Made by a program: the position numbers and the translations under genes | The notes under the pieces: model-generated | Seen by the model: the letters and a program-made list of their open reading frames with translations, nothing else | Told to the model about the DNA's origin: nothing | Databases searched by the model: none | Shown here: piece after piece, positions 12,735 to 23,815 of the stretch | Layout of the letters: every line of letters begins with the position of its first letter | Numbering within the stretch: the stretch's first letter is position 1 | Source: Casuarina equisetifolia | Lineage: Eukaryota > Streptophyta > Magnoliopsida > Fagales > Casuarinaceae | Direction: 5' to 3' | DNA length: 64,000 nucleotides | NCBI GenBank assembly: GCA_028551475.1 | Contig: CM052358.1 | Coordinates: 24,826,853 to 24,890,852 of the forward strand

Positions 12735-13157
12735 ATGGCTTGGGAAGATACTAGAAAATTTATGATAGTGACGATGGCGTTGCAAATTCTCATTCTTGTT
12801 GGCGTGCAAGCTAGTGACCTTGTTCCTCAAACCTCCTTCGCTGCATCTTCATTGCCCATATTGTCTCCTTATTCCTCTGAGCTAGATAAAGTTTACCCGT
12901 CAATGAGTTCATGCTTTTCAGATAAACTTTGGGATTGCAGACAAAATTGGCGGCTTTCCGTCCTTATATACAAACGTTGTCTTGTTCGTAGTTTTACAAT
13001 ATGCTTGGAAGATCAAAGGATTAGCCTTAAAGTTCTGGTAGACGTTGCGTGGTGTGCAGCTGACTGCATGGACAAACCTCTGGACTTTATTCCAATTTGT
13101 TTCATGCAATGCTATAAGAGACATTCCGGGAATGACATCCATTCGAAAACTCCCTAG
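12735..13157 (+). CDS. Small secreted eight-cysteine protein
   Basis: A single-exon frame of 140 codons. Residues about 10-26 form a hydrophobic segment (MIVTMALQILILVGVQA) that looks like a signal peptide; an internal Met at residue 14 is an alternative start. The mature part has eight cysteines at residues 60, 68, 82, 90, 107, 111, 122 and 126. The spacing is C-x7-C-x13-C-x7-C-x16-C-x3-C-x10-C-x3-C. The last four fit the CxxxC-x10-CxxxC pattern of alpha-hairpinin-type peptides, and the whole resembles the broad class of plant cysteine-rich or thionin-like secreted proteins. I cannot assign a family. A TATA-like 'tataaat' lies at 12693-12699, close upstream. It sits between two convergent TNL pseudogenes and is one of the few intact frames in the window. 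Its role (defence or signalling) is inference only. Confidence 0.65.
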   Translation: MAWEDTRKFMIVTMALQILILVGVQASDLVPQTSFAASSLPILSPYSSELDKVYPSMSSCFSDKLWDCRQNWRLSVLIYKRCLVRSFTICLEDQRISLKVLVDVAWCAADCMDKPLDFIPICFMQCYKRHSGNDIHSKTP

Positions 13158-13254
13158 TGTGAGGTATGGTAAAACCTCCTCACTACATCGAGTCTCTTAT
13201 CTTTTCAGCAATGTGATGGTGGGTGATTGATTGCCAATAACATACTAGAATAAG

Positions 13255-16200
13255 CTATTTTGTCTTTTTTTCGGGGGGAAATTTTTTTGTGAAATATTTA
13301 AGAGATGACAAACCTTTAAATAATAGTGGCAACTTCTTAATGGTTGTCCTGATCAAATCAAGAAACTCTAAAGATTTCATGTTATCACTAATATTTGGAA
13401 ACTTCTCAAGTCTTAAACAACTAGCGAGATTAAAATATTCAAAAGTCAAAGTTGATCTCATCTGGAAGTTTGTTAAGATAATCACACCCTTCATCTCCAA
13501 TTTCTTAAGCCATTTCAAAGTGCCAAGGGATGAATGGACTACACACAAACTTCTACAATATTGAAGATCTAACTCAACAAGGTTTAACATTTTGTTGAAG
13601 TTTGGTATCACAATCAAGTTACATGAGTAACTCATGTCAATGGATTTTACTTTGTCAAAATTCTGTAATTAAAAAATAAATTAGTTAATATACAAACTAA
13701 AATATAAAAGTATGAAATGAAAAGAAAAAGGAAGACAAAAAGATATATATTTGCATACAACTACTCAAAATCATACCTTTATTGGCTATGGCACTTTGAA
13801 GTTGCTATATGGCTTATGTAGCTTAACAAAATTGTGTGGCTTCTAGCTACTCAGCAAGGATTTCAAAGAAGAATTATACATTTCCATAACTCGTAACTCA
13901 TCAGTTACTATTAAATTCGAACCATCTCCACACCATTTCAAACCGTTCAACCAAGACCAATTACCGCGGATCCATAAATAATCTATTTTCCGTATTATAA
14001 CCACGGTCCACCATGTCACTTTTGACAAACCCTTAAATGATGGTGGCAAACCAATATTACAACCAACATTTCCATAAACAATCACTTTTAATAAACCAAT
14101 TTCTAAGATATGACAAACCCTTAAATGATGGTGGCAACTCCTTAATGGTTATCCCGGTCAAATCAAGAAACTCTAAAGATTTCATATTGCCACTAATATT
14201 TGGAAACTTCTCAAGTCTTAAACAACTAGCGAGATTAAAATATTCAAGAGGCTCAAGGTTGATCTCATCTGGAAGTTTGTTAAGATAATCACACCCTTCC
14301 ATCTCCAATTTCTTAAGCCATTTCAAAGTGCCAAGGGATGAATGGACTATAGACAAACTTCTACAATATTAAAGATCTAACTCAACAAGGTTTAACATTT
14401 TGTTGAAGTTTGGTATCTCAATCAAGTTACATAAGTAACTCATGTCAATGGATTTTTCTTTGTCAAAAACCAATATTACAACCAACATTTTCATAAACAA
14501 TCTATTTTTCATATTATAACCACGGTCCACCATGTCGCTTTTGACAAACCTTTAAATGATGGTGGCAAACCAATATTTAAAAGATAAAAACCAATATTAC
14601 AACCAACATTTCCATAAACAACCACTTTTAACAAACCAATTTCTAAGAGATGACAAACCCTTAAATGATGGTGGCAACTCCTTAATGGTTGTCCTGTTCA
14701 AATCAAGAAACTCTAAAGATTTCATATTATCACTAATATTTGGAAACTTCTCAAGTCTTAAACAACCAGCGAGATTAAAATATTCAAAAGACTCAAGGTT
14801 GATCTCATCTGGAAGTTTGCTAAGACAATCACACCCTTCTATCTCCAATTTCTTAAGCCGTTTCAAAGTGCCAAGGGATGAATGGACTACACACAAACTT
14901 CTACAATATTGAAGATCTAACTCAACAAGGTTTAACATTTTGTTGAAGTTTGGTGTCTCAATCAAGTTACGTGAGTAACTCATGTCAATGGATTTTACTT
15001 TGTCAAAATTCTGTAATTAAAAAATAAATTAGTTAATATACAAACTAAAATATAAAAGCATGAAATGAAAAGAAAAAGGAAGACAAAAAGATATATATTT
15101 GCATACAACTACTCAAAATCATACCTTTATTGGCTGTGGCACTTTGAAGTTGCTATATGGCTTATGTAGCTTAACAAAATTGTGTGGCTTCCAGCTACTC
15201 AACAAGGATTTCAAAGGAGAATTATACATTTCCATAACTCGTAACTCATCAGTTACTATTAAATTCGAACCATCTCCACACCATTTCAAACCGTTTAACC
15301 AAGACCAATTACCGCGGATCCATAAACAATCTATTTTCCGTGTTATAACCACGGTCCAGCATGTCACTTTTAACAAAGCATCAGAACTTGCTTGCTCATG
15401 TTTCGGTGAATGAAAGTTGATGACAATTTCTTCAACTGCTTCAGTTGCTTGCAAAACAAGAAAAGTAAACTTAGCACGAGGAAAGCCACATAAAAATAAT
15501 TCAAAAAGATTGATATAAAGTCTAGTTTACAATTTCATGTCTAGGGTGGACTACTTACATCACTCCTTAGTACACGTACATTATCTTTGTAATCCCATAA
15601 TCTTCTTCCATTGTTAAGCTCTATTGAGGACTCCTGTTGCGTTATCTGTTGACCCATTTTTCTTAACAAATCATGTACCTAAATTTCTCTCCACCTTGTG
15701 ATTTTTACAAGGCATCGATCTTTGAGAACTTCAAAATAATATATTGGATAACCAAGGCTTTTGAGTAGAGGCAAAACTTCCCTTTCTGACTTCCCATTGA
15801 AAAAACATATAATATTCAAAAATTATTTTTTTGGCAAATCATCTAGGCCACAATAACTTATTTCAAGTTTATCTAGAATTTCATTATTGGAATATTTTTT
15901 TAAAACATGTAAGGCACTCTCCCATATCCCTATTTCCTTACCATACAAGGATGAACCAATAATCTCAAGACCTAAAGGAAGACCTGCAGCTAATTTCATA
16001 ATATTCTTTGACAATACAACATAACTCTTATGGGGATTGGGTTGTTTGAATGCCCTATGGCAAAAGAGTTGTAAGGCATCATCATTACATAGTGGTTTAA
16101 CTTCATAACTCTCGGTCACAATTTGCCTCAATAATTGACAATATTTTCCTGTTACAATAATTCTACTCCCTTGACCAAACCAATTAGGATTCTCAGCTAA

Positions 16201-17243
16201 TCCTTTCAATTGATCATGATTTACATCATCAAGCACAATAAAAAAAATTTTATTATGTAACTCCTTCTTTATCACCATCCTCCCAGAATAAATATTCTGT
16301 ATTTTCACTTTACTTTCTCCAAGAATCTCATCAACAATTTGTTGTTGTAATTCCTTTACACTACAACTTTTGTTGTCCTTGTCAAGACAACAAATAAAGC
16401 AACTACCTTCAAAGTTATGACTGATAGTGTCACAAAGAGCTTTTGCTAGAGTTGATTTCCCAAGGCCACTCATCCCATAAATTCCAATAATCCGAACATC
16501 ATCTATTTCCAAATGAAGTAAGGACATTAGTTCTTCCACTTGGAGTTTCATGCCAACAAGATCCTTAAAGAGCTCTTTTGAATTCAAATGCAATTGACAA
16601 GATACCCTCGTAACGATTTAATCAACAACAATTGCTTCTTCGGCACTGTATAAAAAATGCTACTTAGAATTAAAATCTAAGCAAGCAAACTTGAAATTTG
16701 ACTAAGAAAGTAACTTGAGTTTGACAGAATAATTGCAATAATCATACTTGTCATTTACATGCCATCCACTGAGTTCACCCACTTTTGTCAAAGCAGCTAT
16801 CCATTCATCAACCTCGGTCTCATCTCTATGTTTAGCAAAAGCTTGTGCAAAAATTCCCTTCTGCTTTCGTAGTTCAGAGGGATCCACATGGTAAAAAACG
16901 GGCAAAACAATTAGCCCAGTGTTTCTACTGCATTCCATGACCGTCTTCAGCTCAATCAAGCACCATTTAGAGGATGCAAACTTCTTTGAAATGACAATGA
17001 CTGCACATTGAGATCCTTAATTGCTTTCAAGAGTTCTTCAGAAATTAATTTTCCTTGCTCCAATTTTCTATCGTCCTTAAAGACAATAAAACCCCTCCAG
17101 TTTAGAGCAGCATATAGATGACTTGTAAAACCCGTGCGGGTGTCTTCGCCGCGGAAACTGAGGAAAACCTCATATGTTGATTGAGTGGTTGAAGAAGAAG
17201 GCGGAGATGAGGATGAAGGGGCTCTCTGCGTGCTCAAGGCCAT
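13255..17243 (-). pseudogene. TNL-2: TIR-NB-ARC-LRR pseudogene with duplicated LRR exons
   Basis: The TIR exon starts at the ATG at 17243 (YEVFLSFRGEDTRTGF) and ends near 16753 at a GTATGA donor, with a 1-bp deletion near 17013. The NB-ARC exon (16645-15559) has P-loop GMSGLGKSTL, kinase-2 FFIVLDDV, RNBS-B GSRIIVT and AAGLPLGLE. Its nonsense codons are TAA at 16618-16620, TAA at 15823-15825 before the FLNIICFF motif, and TAG at 15679-15681 beside the VHDLL motif. A linker exon (15447-15125) and an LRR exon (from 15010) follow with GT-AG borders. Splice phases between TIR and NB-ARC agree. Downstream the linker and LRR exons recur (see the separate repeat), and no C-JID exon is found before the sequence leaves TNL homology at about 13255. 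Only four or so small inactivating changes affect the N-terminal half, so loss is more recent than in TNL-1. Confidence 0.88.
13275..15447 (-). repeat. Tandem duplication of TNL-2 linker and LRR exons
   Basis: The LRR exon at 14597-14983 recurs at 13275-13635 (offset 1348 bp) and a third, partial copy lies at 14057-14460. The linker exon at 15125-15447 recurs at about 13780-14040. Shared peptides include SIVHSSLGTLKWLKKLEM or its VVHSS variant, CLRLEKFPNIS, and GNWSWLNGLKWCGDG. Fragments of 'aaccaatattacaaccaacattt' also repeat near 14050, 14470 and 14590, showing several small rearrangements. Copies differ by a few percent by eye and each has its own frame damage. Confidence 0.85.
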
Positions 17244-18180
17244 CGCTGAAGGATACTCACAGGTTTCTTTAGCGTAAGGCTAATCTACAGAATTCTAAGC
17301 TCGGAAGCTTGTTTGATAATGAGGTTTGGCAGATTGGGTTTCGCTATACGAACTGACTTCCCTCTCCAGCTTTCCGCGAAACTTGACGATGTCCCACTTG
17401 GCGCTTTGTCGCCAGAGTGTATCAATCAACCTTTCGGTGCGTTGGCCCCCACTGCCGTCTCTTTTGGCTCTTAGTTTCCACCTAATGGCCCTCTAGCGCG
17501 GGATGTGACATTATTTCTTGGGTTAAAATTTTGAATGAAAGAACTAATACAGAGGGATGAAAGACGGATCCTCAATGGAAAATTTTCTTGTCCTTCTGTT
17601 TAAGGCATCTTTGATAAGAGGTATTTCACTTTGTATGTAAGCATCTTCAACGTTTGATTTCATCTTTCAAAATAACTTTTTTTCTCTGCAATTCTTATTC
17701 TTCCTTAAAATTACTGAGTAATATGTTAATTTCAACTCATGATTTTGGCCTGCCGTGGTTTCTAATGCACTCATAAACTTGTCAGTCCTATCAAGTTGAC
17801 GAAAATCAAAGGCTCATTTAAATACTGGAATTGGTAGGCTATTAATTATCATTTACTCCATCACAAGAAAAGACAATTTTGATGAAACACAACATACGCT
17901 CAATGGAAGTGCATTACTGTTGAAATGTTTCATGTACTTGTAATTGTTTTTATTCTTTTTTAAAACTTGCAGTCCTCCAGAATTAGAAAATGGCTTACTG
18001 AAAGGAAGGAGAAACTACTGCCTGATTGCTGATTTGAAGCCCAAGAAGGTAAGATTTTGACCTTTCAACAAGGCGATTGGATACTCCGCAATATACAACC
18101 GCGATATGGATATTTCTTACCAACCAAACATTCAATTTAACATTTACTTGGTATATGTATTCTCCTACATAGTGAAAGAC
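17244..18180. other. TNL-2 upstream flank
   Basis: About 17222-17900 aligns with 34010-34690 in tandem unit 1 (blocks 'gccatcgctgaaggatac', 'cttgtttgataatgaggtt', 'gatgaaagacggatc', 'agttgacgaaaatcaa'). Here it is joined to an intact TNL-2 start codon, so it should include the TNL-2 promoter and 5' leader. No coding sequence is recognised from 17300 to 18180. Confidence 0.65.
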
Positions 18181-18194
18181 TTAAAATTTTGACC

Positions 18195-19500
18195 AGGACT
18201 TTTGGAAATTTCTTCGTATAGAACAATTCCCCACTGTCTTTCTATAACTGTGCAACCTCGAAATTTCTCCATGCTGACCACTTCTCCGCGGGGAATTGGA
18301 AAGGTGCTCTGCATATTTTGATTTTGAAGGAGGACTCCCTGACAATTTCTTGGTAAAGCCGAGTCCTGAATAAGCGTGAATCCCTGCTACAGAGCAGGAG
18401 CGTTTCTGCTTCTGATGCCAGTCAACCTGCAAATTTCTACTTTTCACAGCACAATTTCGACGAAGCATTTAAAAGGAGACTTGAGCAGAACTTAGTTTAA
18501 TTTGTTCAAATTAGAAATTCCTCCATTTGCCCACTTTTCAAAAAGATGAAAAGCGGCTTACTTGTGGCTTATCCAAGAGATGCCGTATATTCAGTTGCAA
18601 GATCTTATAAGCTGCACCATCATAACTAAAACTGGAGGCTACAGAATACCAAACACTATTATATAATTGGAGTTTCCCCACATCTGTTTCATAATAACCC
18701 ATGTCCTGCAATGGACGGTGTCTTACAACCACAAAACTAAGGCTTAATGGGAGTTTTAGCAATACTCCAAGTTGACTATGATTATTCATCCTAAGGGTTT
18801 CAGGTTTGGTAGGTAGACAGGGTTCTTCTGGTAATGTCATAAATTTGTTTCTAGGAATATTCAAATGAATACCCCCCACATAAGCAACCAAGATGATCGC
18901 AGATTGTTTCATCCCATAGATTGCTACAACATAAAAATAGACTACTAATATTAGGGCATACAAAGCTTAAAACTAAGGGTAGGGACGTCGACAAAGATAG
19001 GCAACCGCGTATCTTGAACATTCCAAGTTTGATTCAATGGGTAATTTATGAAGAAAGCGTTTCTTTGATTAGCCTTAACTGGGGAGAAAAACGGGCGTTC
19101 ATTTTCAAGATTGAGTAAGAAATGGGGTGTAGTTAAAGTATAGTGCAGTGGCCTCGAAATTTCCGAAGTCGCCTCTTGCTCTTTCCGGGATTATAACATT
19201 TCACAGCTGTTATGCGTAGGGAGAACTCGAACTTGTGAAAATTAGGGAAGATGAGGAATTTCAAGTCGCGGCCACGCGCATATCAGACGCCTCGGTTTAG
19301 ACAAGCAAATCCTTCACCAAGAAATTGTCAGGAACCCCGAGAAATCAATAAAAAAAAGCGAAACTGAAAAATTCTTGTTAGTGTTTATGACATTAAATCA
19401 AGACATTATTCCTGCTTCCAAATCAAAATGTTTAAAGGACCTTTCAAATTCCTCTATAAAGAAGTTGTCAGCATAGCAAAATTTCGAGATTGCACTGTAA
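18195..19500. repeat. Imperfect inverted repeat, arms near 18195-18370 and 19305-19500
   Basis: The reverse complement of 18195-18370 and the plus strand of 19305-19500 share ordered blocks: 'ccaagaaattgtcagg', 'caaatcaaaat', 'cacctttccaattcc', and 'gtcagcatggagaaatttcgag' with its variant 'gtcagcatagcaaaatttcgag'. They differ by indels and substitutions. About 950 bp including the TNL fragment separate the arms. It may be a relic of an inverted TNL duplication. Confidence 0.5.
18562..18963 (-). pseudogene. Fragment of a TNL LRR-exon 3' end
   Basis: The minus strand encodes a segment with LKLPLSLSFVVVRHRPL, which parallels the LRR ends of TNL-1 (LPLSLNFLLLANCPLL) and TNL-B (LPLSLEWLRLRNCPLL). 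It is followed by FSYDGAAYKILQL, which parallels TNL-1 FEDKPYKILYL. The frame runs up to a GTAAGC splice donor ending at 18561, exactly where the other TNLs splice to the C-JID exon. No TIR, NB-ARC or C-JID is found beside it. It is a relic of another TNL lying inside what is now TNL-2 upstream DNA. A 95-codon frame downstream (18181-18468) is not recognisable as C-JID. Confidence 0.65.
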
Positions 19501-20619
19501 AGGAAAAACAACGAGGGCAGTAGAAAGTTTGGTATTGCGAAAATATAAACTTAGTTAAAGTTCCCCTTACAATTCAATTATCCTTTACAAGGAAATTTCT
19601 TAAAGTCCTGCAAAAGGATTTGAAATTCCAAGTCTATCCCTGTACACGGAAGGAACTCTTGCTTTAATGCCTGACCAAGTGAACGCTGGATTAGATGTTT
19701 TGTCGGTAAGATATATAAAAAGCATCTACTTCTCTCTTTGATCAGGCATTCAAATATTGTACTGGTTTCCTTCAAGGGTCGATTTCTTCTTTCAACAAGG
19801 GGACACGCACAATGTTTAAGAGATCCATTACTAGTTTCTAAGTGAAGTTAAAGGATTCTTTAACATCTTGAAAATGTAAAACCCAATCGACACTTGGTAT
19901 TTTATGATAAACTTAGCCATACTATACTGTTTTGTGAGGTTTGACTGGAGTAAGGACAACGTGTATCAGCAACCAGTACTCAAGTCTCCGTGGAAGAGGG
20001 GCCAGAGCCACAAGCTCCTTCAAGTTGACTGAGTTTCATCTTTAAAATATGCAAAATGGTGTGAGGATGGAGTAGTAGTGCAGGAATCGTTGTATGTCAA
20101 TTGTTATTAAATGTGCAAAAAGCATCAGATTAGTGCGAGGACTCAAACAAAGCAATGTCATGTCATGCCAACATTCATCAAAATGTATCTCCATTTGTTT
20201 AGGTCAGAAATAATCAAGAACTAACTTTTTCTTTTCTAAAAATTATACAAACCTTATTTGTAAATTTATCCCATTGAATTTCAACATGGAGTGGGGTTTC
20301 AATTCGTTTCCTTCAATGTTTCTAATATTTTTCATTTAATTCTATTATCATTGATTCATTTAAAAGAATTACAATCTTTTTGTTAAATCATTAGTTATTA
20401 AGAAAAAATAATAAACAAATTAAGAAATCTAATATCTTTGTCGATTAGTGACAAAAAATTTTAATATAATATAGATTCACGCCTTCTAACCAAAATTGGT
20501 CGACCTAAAAATATCCTCTAACTTCTAATTTTTTCTGCTGTCCAAAATTTTCTGTTCAAGACTGTGACGTATGTTTAGTGTTGACTATTTATATCCTAAA
20601 CTGCTCTTTCAAACAGGAA
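19501..20619. other. Intergenic region, no supported gene
   Basis: AT-rich sequence with a strongly A/T-biased part from 20220 to 20480. Short frames (for example 19578-19775 minus) show no recognisable domain. I see no repeat of note. Confidence 0.5.
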
Positions 20620-21045
20620 TGAAGCAGCTGATAGAAGGAAACTGGCAAATGACATCCTAAAACAAGGGTATACTTAAAAGGAACTACCAAGTACCCTCTA
20701 AATTGGAAGGGCGGCACCCACTTAAGGCCGTTGCATTCCCATTGTGGGAGGACGATCACTTTGTGGATGCTGCTTCACATAAGGTACTGCAAGTTTCTTC
20801 ACTAGTATCTGGAATTCAGGATCCTTTCTTTCTGTTTTATTCTAGAACCTCATGAGAAATTTGATTTTGCTTTTGCAGGGTTGTCAAATCAGGAGGAAGA
20901 AGCCTCATGAAGGAAGTATTTGCTGTACCAACGCGAGGGCTCTGTTTGATGAGATCCCGATGGGTCCATCGGGTTGTGGCAGCCACACACTTCCCTGTAG
21001 CAACTCCCCTAGAAAAGAACTACGTGAAGGCTGCAAAACATGAGA
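20620..21045 (+). other. Exon-like segments, possible gene relic
   Basis: A stretch near 20640-20780 ends at a possible 'AAG|gtactg' donor, and a second begins after 'tgcttttgcag' near 20879 and stays open in two frames for over 100 bases. The base composition is higher in G+C than the flanks. I recognise no protein, and the first segment has stops in the apparent frame. It may be a decayed gene fragment or chance. Confidence 0.25.
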
Positions 21046-21059
21046 GGGTGCTTAGATTT

Positions 21060-22519
21060 GGTCCTTTAATTTGAGGCATCTTCAGGCACTTCACTTCGTA
21101 TGTAATCGGCATAAACTTTGTCTATAGTAAACATTTTCTTCTTCTCTGTTTGGCCAGACATTCAAATTCTGTACTGGTTACCTTCAAGGCTCCATTTCAT
21201 CTTTAAAAATAACTTTTTCTCTATAACTTACTGTTCAATCTGAAAACTACTGGGCAATTTGTTGATTTCAAATACTCTGTGAAAGGATTCAAGTTGGTGT
21301 TTGGCCTGCCGTGGTTTCTAAGAAGCCCATAAACTTGTCAGTCCTATCAAGTTCACGAAAAACAAAGAGAAAAAGCCAGAGGGAGAAATCATGTTGTGCT
21401 AGATGGTGAAAGTTGCATGGTATTGTCAAAATATGATCATTCACTCTATCATAAGAAAAGGCCAATATGATCTTCTGACCAATGAAAAAAACTCTCTTCA
21501 ATGAAAGTGTATTGCTCTTGAATTGTTTTCCATTACTTATAATTTATTATAAAATTTTGTAGATAAATACATTATGTCTTCTTTAGAAATCAATTTTAAG
21601 AAATAAATAACTTTTTCAATATAATACTTTATTTATACTTTATAAATATCATCATCTCTTCCTTGTAAACCAATTTCAATGAAAAAAATAACTTTTCAAA
21701 GAAAACCCATTATTCTGTGATTCAAATTTTGTCTTGACAAAAAGGACATTAAGCCATAATATCAATTGAACTACTTTCTTCTATAACCTCAACAACATAA
21801 GTGGATAATGGCTAAGTGACAAATGTCAAAATATAAGACAAAAGATCAATCTATAATGAAATATGAGTCAAGTAAAAACCAAAGCCTAAGATATCAACCA
21901 ATGGTACAAAACAATTAAATAGAAATTTTTTATAAATTAATTCAAACTTAATTCAAAATTCATCACTAGATAATGGGCAATAGCACAATGGGGAGAATGT
22001 TACAATCAGTGTCAAAGAAAGAGGGGAAAAAAATATGTTGCAACAAAGTTCTTTATCATCAATGATAGGAATTGGGCAATACTATGTATGTCAAAGAAAG
22101 AAAATAACAAACAAATGAGTTTACACCTACTTATACGCAAATAATAGACAATTTAAAAAGTTCACTTCCAACCACAAATTCAACTGTCAAATATTGGCAA
22201 GAAAAAGGAAACCAAACAATTTCACAAGACACTTAAAACAAAAGGCAGCCAAAATAAAAGGAGAAACAGAGCAACATCTGGGCTCGCTCCCATATCTATG
22301 CCTTGCTTAGAACATCGTGCGGCTGAAGACTTCCCAGCAAAATTTTCCCTTATCACTTTGGACCATCGATGAGCATTAAAACATAGTAATAAAAATCGTA
22401 TGTTGTATTGCAAAGCCTACAGTGAAATAGTATTGACAATGAACTAAAAAGAGAAAGGAAGAGATCACATTTTAACATTATATAAAGTCTACCTCGTTTT
22501 ACTATTACGCATGAAAGAA
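21060..22519. repeat. Spacer homologous to the tandem-unit spacer
   Basis: This segment aligns in the same orientation with about 36450-38390 and its later copies. Landmarks include 'agacattcaaattctgtactggt', 'atcataagaaaaggcc', 'tcaatttcaa', 'caaatattggcaagaaaa', 'aaacaaaaggcagccaaa' and 'aaagtctacctcg'. It carries no recognised gene. The alignment stops at about 22519, where the remaining 5' LTR of the copia element begins, so it is the pre-insertion 3' flank of TNL-A. Confidence 0.8.
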
Positions 22520-22587
22520 AGAGTGAAATATATAGATTCACGTTGCCCCACTCTGGCCAAATCTCCCAATTTACTCTCTTTTTTACA
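22520..22587 (+). repeat. Truncated 5' LTR of the copia element
   Basis: These 68 bp match the last 68 bp of the 3' LTR (27580-27647) with only a few differences: 'cacgttgccccactctggcc' here against 'cacgttgctccactctggcc' there. The end is ACA, followed at once by the primer-binding site. The sequence to the left matches the tandem-unit spacer, not the LTR, so the first part of the LTR is gone. Confidence 0.9.
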
Positions 22588-22600
22588 TGGTATCTCAGCC
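22588..22600 (+). other. Primer-binding site
   Basis: 'tggtatctcagcc' directly follows the LTR end, in the position and with the TGGTATC start typical of plant copia sites complementary to initiator methionine tRNA. It departs from the usual form after TGGTATC. Confidence 0.7.
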
Positions 22601-22843
22601 ACCGTTCCTTTGACACCTTCTGCATAATTTTTTTCTTTTTCTAGCCATCGAGTGAGCAACATATTTTATTTTATTTTTCTCCTTAATTCCTTTATTTCCT
22701 TTTTTGCCCCATTTCTTTTATGAAATTACCCTGATACCCTTGCCCCTTTTCAAACCCTAGCCGCCCCCAATTTCCTCACCAGAACCCTCGCCACCCTTTT
22801 TTTTTCCTAATCGGAACCCTAGCCACCACCATCCCCGTCACCT

Positions 22844-23815
22844 ATGGCCGATTCGAACCGCTCCTCATCTTCCTCTCCTGTCCCTCCTCCCGTTCCCGTC
22901 GCCGTTCGCGACCCTTACCTCCTCACCCCCGCCGATTTGCAGCCGATAAGTATCGTCTCCAAAAAGCTCATCGACGAAGCCAATTGGGGGATCTGGAGTG
23001 CCCAGATTCGGACTGTTTTTCTGGCACGCAACAAACTTCCCTTCCTCTCCGGTGATTTACCTCGTCCCTCTGATGATGCTGATGTGGCCGCAAAGTGGGA
23101 TCAATGTCAAGCCGCTATGAAAACGTGGCTTCTTCATTCCGTCGCCTCAAATCTGGAAAGCATGGTCTCCCTCCCCAACACCGTCAATGCTATTTGGGCC
23201 AGTCTCCACGATAGCTTCGCCAAAATTTCTGACGCACAAAAATTCTCTCTGCAACAGGCTATTTGCGATCTACGACTCACCGACGGTGCTAGCAGTGATG
23301 ATCTCACCACCTTCTATGTTCGCCTCAAGGATCTTCACGGCAAACTTGAGGCTCATGACCCCCCCACTCGGTGTGAATGCGGTAAATGTCAGTGCGACAT
23401 CAACTGGCGGCTCCAAACGAAGGATCAGGAGGATTTCACCATGCGGTTTCTCCTCGCGTTGCCGGAGGAGTTCGACACTCTCCGCAGCAACATTCTGTCC
23501 CGCGAAGCTTTCCCCTCTGTGGAGAAGACTTACGCCCTGGCTAAGCAGGACGTCCACCAGCGGTCCCAGCGCGACGGCCGGCATCCCGCCGCCGACTCCA
23601 GTGCCTTTCAGACTCGCCGGGACTCTGCTCCTACCCCCCCTGCGAGCAGGCGCTCGAATGGGACGTCTGGGCCCTGGGCTGCTGACCCCGTCCCACCCCC
23701 TCCTGGCCCTGACAATGTTTCTGGTCCACATGGCCCGCCTATGGCCCAGCGGCTCCTTTGCAGCTATTGCAAAAAGCCCGGCACAGTCGGGACATCTGCT
23801 ATCAGTTAGTGGGTT
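22844..23815 (+). pseudogene. gag: Copia Gag region, frameshifted in the zinc knuckle
   Basis: Starts at an ATG at 22844 after a C-rich leader. It has a Ser/Pro-rich N-terminus, then a copia Gag core (NWGIWSAQIRTVFLARNKL; WLLHSVASNLESMV; FSLQQAICDL). An odd Cys cluster, CECGKCQCD, follows near residue 177. A zinc knuckle begins at about 23758 (CSYCKKPG), but one base is missing near 23783, so its second half (SRDIC) is in another frame. Gag normally forms the virus-like particle and binds element RNA; this copy cannot make the full domain or continue into Pol. Confidence 0.9.

Noticed and set aside
6233-17243. TNL-1 and TNL-2 as a paired sensor-executor locus
   Set aside because: Paired TNLs are usually head-to-head with a shared promoter. 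These are convergent, over 3 kb apart and both broken.
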